Below, one piece after another: positions 20,090-29,614 of a DNA stretch of 33,690 nt; within the stretch, counting starts at the first letter, position 1; every line of letters starts with the position of its first letter. The translations under genes were made by a program, and so were the position numbers. Origin of the DNA: Chara braunii (taxonomy: Eukaryota; Streptophyta; Charophyceae; Charales; Characeae). The stretch is taken from the NCBI GenBank assembly GCA_003427395.1, contig BFEA01000042.1, positions 1,970,469 through 2,004,158 of the forward strand, given 5' to 3'. The notes beneath the pieces were generated by a model, which was given only the letters and a program-made list of their open reading frames with translations, was not told where the DNA came from and ran no database searches.

Positions 20090-20720
20090 GCGCAGGGATG
20101 GAGGTTGCCCGGTGGTCGAGAGAGATCGCGCAGTGGTGGAGTGAGATGGTGAGTGATCACTCAGCGATGGAGGAAGATCGTGCGGCGATGGAGAAAGAAA
20201 TCGCGCAGCGCTGCGGTGGGATAACACTGGCCAGGGCTTCGATAGCGATGGCCAGCGCTACGGTGGAGAGCGATGGCGCACCGGTGGAGAGCGATGGCGC
20301 AGCGATGGAACGCGTTACAACGCAGCGATAGCGATAGGGATGGCAGCAATGGAACAGCAATAGCGATGACGCATCGGTGGAGAGCGATGGCGCAACGATG
20401 GAACAACGATAGCGATGGCAGCGATAGCAATGGCGCACCGATTGAGAGATGGCGCAGCGATGGAACCAACGTTGCGATGGTAGCGATAACGATGGCGCAG
20501 CGATGGAACCAGCGTTGCGATAGCGCAGCGATGACCAGCGCTGTGATGAGAGCGATGACGATTGTCAGCGCTGCGATGGTCAAGCGAGCGCGACGGCTGC
20601 GCTCGGGGATATAGCTTTGCGTCGTGATGGCGATGAGCTAAGCGCATCGATGGCGATGGTGCATGGCGAGCGTTGGTGATGGCGATGAGCTAAGCGCATC
20701 GATGGCGATGGTGCATGGCT
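20090..20720. repeat. GCGATGG-type minisatellite
   Basis: Dense repetition of gcgatgg, gcgcagcgatgg, cagcgatagcgatgg and gcaccggtggagagcgatgg. Towards the end, a 58 bp tandem pair contains gatggcgatgagctaagcgc (20628 and 20686). Open frames on both strands rich in R/H/S or A/M/G are translations of the repeat. The words are shared with the interior of the TIR element at 7.1-7.6 kb. Confidence 0.85.
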
Positions 20721-21286
20721 AAGCGCATCGATATCCAGCGTCGTTGACATTTGCAAAATGTCTGAATGACAGCGACACCGAAACTTATAGATTTCCAGTG
20801 TTTTTGACCTTGGCGCACAACGAATCGCCGCACCTCGGCAGGAAATAATCCGTCGCCTGGCCTCGGCGCGCAACGAACCGCCTCGGCGCACAACGAATCG
20901 CTGCACCTTATAGATTCTTGCGCTTGACCTCGTGCATCGGATCATGCCGACTCGGATCGACGGTCCAGATTAGAACTGCAAAAATGACATTGCCTGCCCC
21001 TTGTTTTCGGGAACAGTCACATCATTGCACGCCGGAGTTGACGGAGATCTTGGGGCCACTAGCACATCAGTGGCTCCGTTCATCTGCTCGGTTGAAAATT
21101 GTTGATCGACGGCTGACAATTTCTGGTACCCCTTGCCGTTTATAGGTCCTTGCATTTTATGGGTCCTTGGGTGCGATATGCAAATCGATTCGGCCCCACT
21201 TGATGGCGTTTTATGGACCGAGGGGTGCGATATGCGAATCTATTCGGCCCCACCTTGATCCCGACGCGAGGCCTGTTGCAGCAAAG
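20721..21286. other. non-coding region with small tandem duplications
   Basis: Contains ggcgcacaacgaatcgc-type words at 20811, 20867 and 20885, and a 56 bp tandem pair (ggtgcgatatgcaaatcgat and ggtgcgatatgcgaatctat, each followed by tcggccccac, at 21169 and 21225). No gene recognised. Confidence 0.5.
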
Positions 21287-21295
21287 TATAAAAGG
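21287..21295 (+). promoter_or_regulatory. TATA box candidate, possible promoter of the composite element gene
   Basis: A perfect tataaaagg sits downstream of the ggtgcgatatgc tandem pair and upstream of a pyrimidine-rich leader. That leader contains several acceptor-like tracts (ctccacag 21338, ctacctgcag 21660, ctttcag 22335 and 22493). The next large coding region on this strand begins at 23169, so a long, possibly spliced leader would be needed. The box itself is clear; its assignment to that gene is inference. Confidence 0.45.
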
Positions 21296-21899
21296 CGTTG
21301 CAGCCCTCGAGTTATCCCTTTTGTTGTCGCTCCACAGATCAAGTCGCGCTATCGCTTCCGAGCGCGTTCTGATATTTGGTCTTCAGCCCCCACCACCTTC
21401 CGCCATAGCCCGCTCACTCTTCGCTCTTCGCTCCGTCCGCAGTTGCCACATTGTGTTCGGTTCGCTCTTCCCTCTTCGCTCTTCGCTCTTCCTCGCTCGA
21501 TATCCCTCCACCATAGCTGGTTCGGTGGTCGCACATCCATATCCGCCCGACGTTGGTCGCTCGCTCAACGCACGACGAAGGTAAAATTATATAACTTGAG
21601 TTGTCCTATTCTGTGTCCGATGTCCCAACAGATTCCCAGATGCCCTGTCTCTACCTGCAGGATATAACATCGCAGCCGCGTTCTGTTGAACCCCGAATCA
21701 ATTCCCGATTTTATTGTTTCGCCAGTGGACGTGTTCTGATGTCTTTTCTCCACCCTCCACCTCCGTCCGCCATAGCCGATCCTCGTTCCGCAGCTCAATT
21801 ACCTTTCGCCATAGCCACGATAACGTTTATATAAAGCTGCTCGATCCCATTCGCAACTTGTACTGCGCATGGAGAACCCCGAATCAATATCTAGTTTCT

Positions 21900-22150
21900 A
21901 CACTGAACACCAAATCAATTTCCGATTTTCGCTCACCTGTCCCTTGTGAGGTTGCCGACCTGATATCTATATATATATAGATATAGATATAGATACATAT
22001 ATATAGAGAGAGAGAGATATTGCTACACTGAACACCGAATCAATTCCCGATTTTCGCTCACCTGTCGCTTGTGAGGTCGCCGACCTGATATCTATATCTA
22101 TATATATAGATATAGATATACATACATATATATAGAGAGAGAGATATTGC
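21900..22150. repeat. 125 bp tandem pair with AT-rich hairpin blocks
   Basis: The block cactgaacacc.aatcaatt recurs at 21901 and 22026 and continues through cgattttcgctcacctgtc, gccgacctgatatctatat, an alternating TA/GATA stretch and a GAGAGA run. The tatatatagatatagatata stretches can fold back on themselves. Confidence 0.9.
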
Positions 22151-22195
22151 GAGTCAGTTCCCAGTTTGCGACGTACATTGTTTGAGGAGTGACAA

Positions 22196-23100
22196 CTGCG
22201 AGTTAATTCGCAGCTTTCCCAAGGTTAGACACATATTTCATTAAAGGCAGTTCTTTATTTCCACAAATGCGAGTCAGTTCGCACTTTTTGAGCAACACTG
22301 CTGGAGGAGTTGATAACCCTTTCCGTGCAGCTTTCAGGTCTTCAGTTCCACAATTCCGAGTTAGTTCGTACTTTCCCCTTGTACTTCGGGTTACAATTGT
22401 TGTCCTGTCACCAGAACTGCGAGTTAGTTCGCACTTGTCGACACCCTTCGCACTTGTCAATAAACCACATCTTACTTGTTTCGTGCGTCTTTCAGGTCTT
22501 CAGTTCCACAATTCCGAGTTAGTTCGCACTTTCCCTTAGTACTGTGGGTTGCCATTTGTTGTCTTGTCTACAGAACTGCGAGTTAGTTTGTACTTGTCGA
22601 CACCCTTCGCACTTATCGATAAACCACATCTTACTCGTTTCGAGGGCAGCGAGTCGGGTCGCAATTTTTCCGAAGAGTTGTCGTCTTCCCTCCGAACTCA
22701 CTCTGCCAGCCACCCAATTGTTTTGTGTTCGTTTGCATTTCAAACACCAATATCATTCTTTGGTTTCCTTCAGCCCATAACTGCACGTCGGCTCCCCCTT
22801 GTCGATACCCATGCGGTACTTGTTGTAGACGACTTCATTCCCAAAACTCCGAGTTAGTTCGCACTTTCCTGAAGATAAATCACCTTTACCTCGATTCGAC
22901 GACAGCGAGCTCGTTCGCACTCTCTCCGTGGAGCTGTTGTTTTCCTTCCGAACTCACTCTACCAGAGGACTGCTGTCTTTCCTATCCTTCACCCGATTGT
23001 TGTGACTTCGTATGCATTTCGAACACCCATCTCTTACGTCTTTTTCGTCCTCCATTTCGTTAAGTCCGAGTTAGTTCGCACTTCGCTTCTGTAGTGGTCC
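22196..23100. repeat. palindrome-dense leader region upstream of the composite gene
   Basis: At least nine copies of the gcgagttagttcgcactt type, for example 22196, 22268, 22355, 22418, 22514, 22576, 22847, 22905 and 23066. An internal 158 bp tandem duplication (22324-22481 and 22482-22643) contains ctttcaggtcttcagttcca, two palindromes, and gtcgacacccttcgcactt. No gene. It may be transcribed as a leader. Confidence 0.75.
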
Positions 23101-23168
23101 GAGGTTGGGCGTATTAGTCATCCAAGTTGGTTAGAGGTTGGGCATGTTAGTCAACAGGTGGGAGTACA

Positions 23169-25080
23169 ATGGCGTCCGCAAATAACACATCCACAAGCGT
23201 TGGACCATCTTCCCCCGGGGAGAGACGACCTCTTCAGCAATCTACTCCTCAGTATATGCACGCATTGGGAGCACAATGGTTTTTGGACTTTGTTGTTCAG
23301 GGGGACCTTTTTGGGCCAGCTGTTTTCATGCGACCCACTTGCATTCCAGACGCTGGGGGAGCGGTCAACGTTCTTCCTCTCGGTACCATCGTCTCGTGCG
23401 CCAAGACTCCTGGAGGTTTGCTCAAGCTGCACACTAACGGCTTGTACGACGAGTGCAGACTGCCTCTCAAAGGTGTTAAGGGTGTGCTGGTGACCATCAA
23501 GAGTTTTGTAGGGTACGGCTCGAACATGACGTTGTGCTCTCACTTCAAAGGCCTTTATGATGACGGCAACAAGTGTTTTCCATCGCCAGAGCAATATCTC
23601 GATCTCACGATGATTGTCCCGAAAGAACGTCCGGTTCTTCCGCGAGAACATGTTTTTAGGCTGCTACCACCCCATGAGGGGTCGTCCGACTTGGCTCAAG
23701 AAACTCCAGGGACGGCAGTGGGGCACGAGAGTGCGATTCACGACGCTGGGGGTCGGGTCAAGGGGTTCGTGCGCAGCTTTCGCACGCAGGTCGGCCCGGA
23801 TGCGCCTGGGAACACGTCAGACTTGCATTCTCAGGGTACAGGGACTCAACGGGTCGGTGCTCCGAAACTCCTCAAGGTCCACTGCGGCGGCGACATGTAT
23901 TTGCTTCAAGATGAGACGAGAAGAGAATCCGGCAGATCAGGGCAAGATGTCGGAGGGAATGAGGCTGAAGGCATAGGCGCTGTCCGCGAAAGCTCTGGCG
24001 GGGAGCCGACTCCTTCGGAGAAGAAGCGCGAGCGACAGAGGATGGTGAGAGAGGAGGTGGCGGAGGGAACCCTCCGCATGAAGAGGATGAGAGGAAAATT
24101 GGAGGCGGTGATGGGCGGGGATGGAGGTGACGTCGGAGAACGTGCCTCGGGAAAGAGGCCGTTGAAGGAAGAGGGTGAGATGACAAGTAAGAAAGCAAGG
24201 AGGCCCGGCGGTTTGACCATCCGCGAAGGACAAGCCATGGGTGGAGGAGATTCGGCTAATCCAGGCGTTGCGGCCGCGAGAGAACCTTCAGGGAAATCGA
24301 AACGGAAAGTGGCAGTTGAAGAAGGCGATGGCCAGAAGAAACCTCGAAGGCGGAAGACTGCTGAGGCGGCGAGCGGTGGCGAACAGCCTCTCGGTGAGGA
24401 GTGCGACGAAGCGGCAGCGTTCTGGCTCGAATACGAGCGGAACGATGGCGGTGAAATCGTGGAGAAGGAGCTCCCCGTCCAGCTACTCATCGACCCCAGG
24501 AAGGTCTGCGACATCCCGCCTTGGGAAAGATATTACAACCACCGCAGTCTAAATCGCGAAACTGTGGACAGCATGAAGGATGCGATGCTGAGTCAATTCC
24601 GCGAGAAAAAGGGGAAGATCTGGACGAAAATCCCTTTGGTTCTGGCACCCATCTACAAGCCGGTGACGCGTAGGCCGGAGAAAGCAGACAGGGTTCACAA
24701 AGATGTCTTCAAGCCAGAGGACAAGGAGAAGTACTACTATTACCATGTTAACGGACAACACACCGTGGCTGCTGTGAAGGAGTTGGAGGGTGAGCCAATA
24801 TTCGATTTGTGGAAGATGCACTCGTGGCCGGCGAGAGTAGTGTGGTTCTCTGACCGAGATTTCGCGGGGTATAGGCAGGTCAGTCTCAACGAGAACACGA
24901 GACACAAGATGTCTTAGCAGCGATCGCAGAAGGCCACGTTCTTGGACATGCGGGAGGCATGGGAGAATGAAGGAAGGTCGGTGGCCATTTAAGGGAACCC
25001 TTCTGGCCAGGAGGCCGAAAAACGAGCGTTCTTCAAATTCCAAAAGCTGCTTTGGGAAAGATTCCGAACGAAGCTCACTT
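23169..25080 (+). pseudogene. N-terminal part with ParB-like domain
   Basis: The ATG at 23169 opens 582 codons. Residues 1-170 form a structured-looking unknown part (QWFLDFVVQGDLFGPAVF, LPLKGVKGVLVTIKSFVGYG). Residues 180-430 are low-complexity, charged, and include likely nuclear signals (KKPRRRK). Residues 434-582 resemble ParB/Srx-like domains: LIDPRKVCDIPPWERYYNHR, ETVDSMKDAMLSQF, HVNGQHTVAAVKEL (the GxHR-type block, here NGQH, at 24750), then WFSDRDFAGYRQVSLNENTR. In ParB proteins these segments bind DNA and nucleotide or cleave DNA. After the TAG at 24915 the same frame continues (KATFLDMREAWENEG, TAA at 24990, GNPSGQEAEKRAFFKFQKL) up to a TGA at 25080. The frame has by then shifted to the next segment. 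ParB assignment is by motif order only. Confidence 0.65.
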
Positions 25081-28000
25081 GACGTTGGCAAAAAAAGATT
25101 TGTCGCTCGTCGACAAGGAGTATGTCGCTGTCGTTGGCAATGCATTGAGGCAATGGATGCCGCTCGTGACGGCCGGTGATGACGTTTTTCGCAAAGCCAT
25201 GGAGTTCTACGCGAAATGGGCGGAGGGGAAGTTGTTGGGCGGCGAAGACAAGACACCATTGTCGAGGTCGGGCAAATACATGCCAGACAAATCTCCGGGT
25301 CTGCAAGCAATTCCGAAAATTAGCTTGAAAGGGGCGGCTGGTGAAATGAAGATGGGGTGGCTGGTCCGGGTCCCGCCTCCTCCGACCAAAAAGAAAACTC
25401 AAGCGGACGACAAGTTTTTCGTGGTCGTGAAGGAGCCAGACATGTTTTGTTAGCAGTGTCTCGCCGACATGACCCATGTCGAGAAATTATCGATCCTCGA
25501 CGACATTCTCGCACTAAGGGGAGTGTTCGTGCAATCCGCGGGCGGGCATCTGAAGCGTCAGCATAAACTTGAAATTAAAGACATAGTCGCGACGAGGAAA
25601 GTGGACCGTGTGATGCTCCGTATGTTCCACTACATCTTGTTCCTTGAAACGGAGGAGGACGAACGTGTTTGGCGCTACGGGAGCCTTTTTTTCCGGACCG
25701 AGGGGTGGCTTCTGGAGGAGTTCGGGCCGTTGGGCCTCACGAAACATGGGTGGGTCGAAGTGCAAAAGCATTTCCAGGGAGCGGTGGAGTACGTGAACAC
25801 TTGCAAACGTACTCTTCCGCACGAGGAGTCCCTCGACGACGTGAAGAGATTGTGGGATGATGACAGGTTCCCTAAATCTTTCGAAAAGTCTGTCCGTTCC
25901 ATCTTGCGACGGACAGAAGAAGAAGTTCGAGACACGATCAGGGTCAGCGGGGATGTAAGGCACATCAAATGGCCCGGCCTCAACGGGGTGACCAACCTTA
26001 TTCCTTTCGCTTTCCCGCCTTCCCAAACTCACAGTCATGTCATTGCGATCCGTGAGGTTGTGCGACATTATGTGTGCAACCTGTACGTCCTCAATTTGTG
26101 TGATCCCACACTCCTCACAGACTGGCGAGAAGATGATTTCGCCAATTTGCAAGGCGTTCTCCAAACACTTTCGCCAACGCACTGGGCACTTGTGATTTTT
26201 TTCCCCTCTCGTTGGGAGCTTAGTTTCTTGAAAGGCATGGCCAGGCTTAGCGTCCATCACGTCGGAACAGGGAAGTGGGTGCGCAATGCATAAAAGAAGG
26301 TCACTGTCCGGGAAGGCAATATGCTAGTTGAGGAGTGGGACCGCCTGTACGTGATTTTTAATGGCGAGAAGCTGGAAGACAACAAATTCGCAGTCTACCC
26401 GGCCAGTAGCCCGACAAAGGCTTCCCGTGCTCATGGTCCAAGTCCGGCCAAACACACGGTGGCGGTCCGCTCGAAAGCTGTCTGTTCGTCAGACCCATCA
26501 CGACAGGCTGTGGCGTGTTTCGATGTGCCGGAAGAGGAAAGGTTCTCTCGTAGCATGTGGGAGGACGGCGGCGTGACAAGTGTTAGTGGAGCTGCTTACG
26601 GGGAGATGGAGCGGAACCCGTCCCGTCTACTTGGTCTACTCGAAAACTTTTGCAAAGTTGGGCAAACTGTTTTTTTCTTTGGGAAGGCCCATGCGTCTGT
26701 CGTGTGGGAACTCCTGCGCACCGGTCGGAACGTTGTCGCGTTGGAGAAGGACGCGAAGATGATCGATGACCTTCACAAGTTCGTGAAGACACGCGTTGCA
26801 GACACTCGCAATGCTTGCGAGTTTGTCCAGACCACCGGCGAACGAAACTGGGATCCCAAACATGACATGTATTGGAAATTGTCGGGGAACAGGACGGAGG
26901 TTTGGGACTTCCTTTTCCAACCCCGACCGCCTGGTCCGACCGACCTCGAATACAGTCGACGGAGAAACCTCGTGTTCGGTGTGCTCAATGGGTACCACGA
27001 TGCACCCAGGGAGTCTGTCTCGCATTTCCTGAGAAGGCTGGAGCACGTTTACTTCACGCTGGCCGAACCGCTCACCCTCGAAAACTACTAGTCACAGTTT
27101 GACGAGGAGGACCATTTCGACGCTGAAGACAGGGAGGAGCTGAGCGACTCCGAAACCTTCGATTTCGAGTCCATGCCACTTCCTCGAGGGGTTGGAAAGG
27201 TTGGTGATGAAGAGGAAGGTGGCCCTCGGAGATATAGCACGTCCCCTGCCGGTTTGAAGCGTGTGTTTCGGGGTGAACCAGTCGACAACCAATCGTCTGA
27301 TGACGGGGACGAAGAGAGAGACTATGATCACGAACCTTGTGACAGGCTCCCTGAGGACCACGACACCGAGAAGAATGACAGACTCTTCTTCTTCGGCAAG
27401 CATCACCGGTTCATGGTGGAGGATGTCTGGGGACACAACGTCGTCTGGCACCCGAGGATATTCCAACCTGCTGTGAAGAATGGAATGTGGGTCATAGCAA
27501 TGAAGGAGGCCGATGGCAAGTGGAGTGGACTGAAGAGACAGGGAACGGGTGCATTTAAAAGAACGGCGAGACATGCTCTGGTGGAGCATTTGAGTCTTAT
27601 GAACCCCGAGAGGAACGATCCGTACGTCGCTGCGTATGCAGTACAAAAGCTAAATGAGTTGTACGCCAACAACATGTTGGAGTTTCGACCGCCTTTCTAC
27701 ACACTCGAAACAGCACCGTCTCGTGGCATTGACTGGCGCATGCCGCAACCTCCGTCGGGCGGTCAGCATCTGGGAGGGGGTGGAGGAGGAGACGAAGGAG
27801 ACGGCGGAGGTGGCGGAGGAGACGGCTCACAGTTTGTCGGAAAGGGGACGGGCGAGACATCGTCGGTAGAGAAGGCGTCTGACGGAAAGGGGTCAGGCGG
27901 AAACGACTCGGGCGGAAAGGGGTCGGGCGGGAAGCGGTCGGGCGGGAAGGGGTGGGGCTAAAAGGGGTCGGGCAGGAAGGGGTCAGGCGGAAAGCGTAGA

Positions 28001-28450
28001 ACGTCCGGGAGTCCCAAGTATATGGAAACTGACCCCCACTGCGTAGGGAGTCGAGATTCCGACATGCGAGACGAGGTCACCCTGAGGTCTGATCAAGTGC
28101 CAGTAGATTCGCACTTGTCTGCGAGGACTTTGTTTCCCGTTGCCGACGAGAGTCCATCCCGCCGTGCGCAGTAGAGGTCTCCTGTGCTCAACACCTTGCT
28201 CCTGAAAGAGGGCGCGTCTTCGTTTTGCCTGGAGGGCGGGATGCCTGCATTGCGAAGGAGCGAAGGTGTGACCTTCGGTTCCCTCGTCTCGGGCGACCGC
28301 CACAAACTCCGAATACATTCGGATTTGCTGACGTCGCCCTCCGCCATAAGTGCTCCTCACGCAACAGTTCCGCGGGGCCAAGAAAATGTGATGTCCTGCC
28401 CCCCGCATCTTCTGTTGGACACAGGGTTACCCTGCTCGCCTCGTTCTCAT
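25040..28450 (+). pseudogene. DNA N4/N6-methyltransferase-like region
   Basis: A single frame runs from about 25040 to 28450, interrupted by TAG 25451, TAA 26291, TAG 27089, TAA 27959 and TAG 28172. Two parts look like a beta-class DNA methyltransferase, in which motif IV precedes motif I. Near 26090 is LYVLNLCDPTLLTDW followed by LSPTHWALVIFFPSRW, where the usual DPPY reads DPTL. Near 26620-26760 is LGLLENFCKVGQTVFFFGKA then ELLRTGRNVVALEKD, where the usual DxFxGSGT reads FFFGKAH but GR..VALEKD is typical. Both catalytic and cofactor motifs deviate, so activity is doubtful. A region near 27380-27660 (FFFGKHHRFMVEDVWGHNVV) is unrecognised. Near 27770-27960 it becomes Gly-rich, with KGSGGK repeats. 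Adjacency to a ParB-like domain mirrors phage and bacterial ParB-methylase proteins. Confidence 0.55.
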
Positions 28451-29471
28451 GTGTTGAGACTCGAGACTGGCGGTCTCGCGACGTGCTGAAGGGGGCCGCT
28501 GCAGGAGTGTTGGAGACCGGGGGTGGCGAGTACGAACGTCGTACTCTTGGGGAAGAGGAGTGCTCTCCGGGAACGTGTGCTGTACATCGGGAAGAGGAGA
28601 CTCAACGCTGGCAGTCTCGCAAAGTGTTGGAGACCGGGGGTAGCGAGTGTGAATGCCATGCTTCAGAGGGTGCATCCGTGGATACTAACAGCGAGAGTGC
28701 AAGAGCTCTAGGGGAAACGCATGCTCTACGGGGGGGAGAGGAGTCACGAAGGATGCCGGCTCGGGAAGACGTGAAGGGGCTCCACGCACGAGCGCTGGTG
28801 ATTGGGATGTCCGAAGAGGTTCTGCACAGTCGGTCGGCTATGGCCACGACGCGAGAGGGTGTCCTTAAGGGAGGTCAGTGGACGTTCGTGCAAGCTCCCG
28901 TTCTTGGTGACGATGAAGACGAAAAAGAACCCGCGGTGGAAGCTCGGGTTCATGGCGATGAGAAAGGCGGAGAACCCGACTATCGGCATCCAGACGGATC
29001 CACAGCGGAAAAATGGTGATTCGTCGCCCACCCGTTGCGGTGAAGAACAGGGTGGTCAAGCGTCTGTCCTAAGCACCGCTCGGGGAGTGGTGCTTCATGA
29101 AGCCATAGAGTTGGATGATGACTCGGCTGCCACCGAGCTGGTTAGCGACTCAGGCGTGGCCGAGATGCAGAACGTCGAATCCTCCGTGGAAGGCGGTGAG
29201 GTGGCTGTCAGCATCAAGATGGATCGAGAGCGGAAATATCATGATTCTCCGTCCACCCGTTGCGGTGCTGAACAGGGTGATCGAGCATCTGTCCTCAGTA
29301 CCGGTCGGGAAATGGTGCTTCATGAAGCCATCGACTTGCCAAGCGACTCAGCTGCCACCGAGTTGGTTAGCGACACAGCCGTGGCCGAGGTGCAGAACCT
29401 CGAATCGTCCGTGGACGTTGGCGCAGTGGCTCGACAGGAGGGCGAGTTCCCTCAAAAGGCTCCTGAGCACG
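28450..29471 (+). pseudogene. acidic linker with a 75-residue duplication
   Basis: Frame 28225-28975 encodes a polar segment with short repeats (VLETGGGEYERR / VLETGGSECECH). It then shifts to the frame ending at 29488. There, two units of exactly 225 bp (aligned at 29031 and 29256) each encode a TRCG.EQG.-ASVLST, VLHEAI and DSAATELVSD series ending in ESSV. This looks like a flexible spacer. At 29471 the frame reaches a splice donor, and beyond it the frame ends within 17 bases. Confidence 0.6.
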
Positions 29472-29614
29472 GTAAGATTTGTGAATAGGAACACTCGCAT
29501 ACCTGTCACTAGCCAGCTCTGTGTTCGTCCAAATTGATGTCATGGGCTAATGTACCTTTTACCACTTGTTAAAAAAAAGTTTGTGGGCTGTGGGTTGTTT
29601 TCCATGTTCTACAG
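29472..29614 (+). other. probable spliceosomal intron, 143 nt
   Basis: The donor cacg|gtaaga is at 29472 and the acceptor ttccatgttctacag is at 29614. Removing 143 nt joins codon ...GAG CAC G to GT GTG AGG, moving from the linker frame to the protease frame without a stop. The segment contains stops in all three frames and a T-rich end. Donor, acceptor and frame all agree, which is good evidence for a real intron and so for a nuclear eukaryotic gene. Confidence 0.7.

Noticed and set aside
20157-20647. Arg/His/Ser-rich reverse-strand proteins
   Set aside because: Direct translations of the gcgatgg minisatellite in several frames, with no independent evidence of coding.
23872-24514. Long reverse-strand frames opposite the ParB-like segment
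   Set aside because: Pro/Ser/Arg-rich shadows of a GC-rich coding strand. The forward frame has the recognisable motifs.
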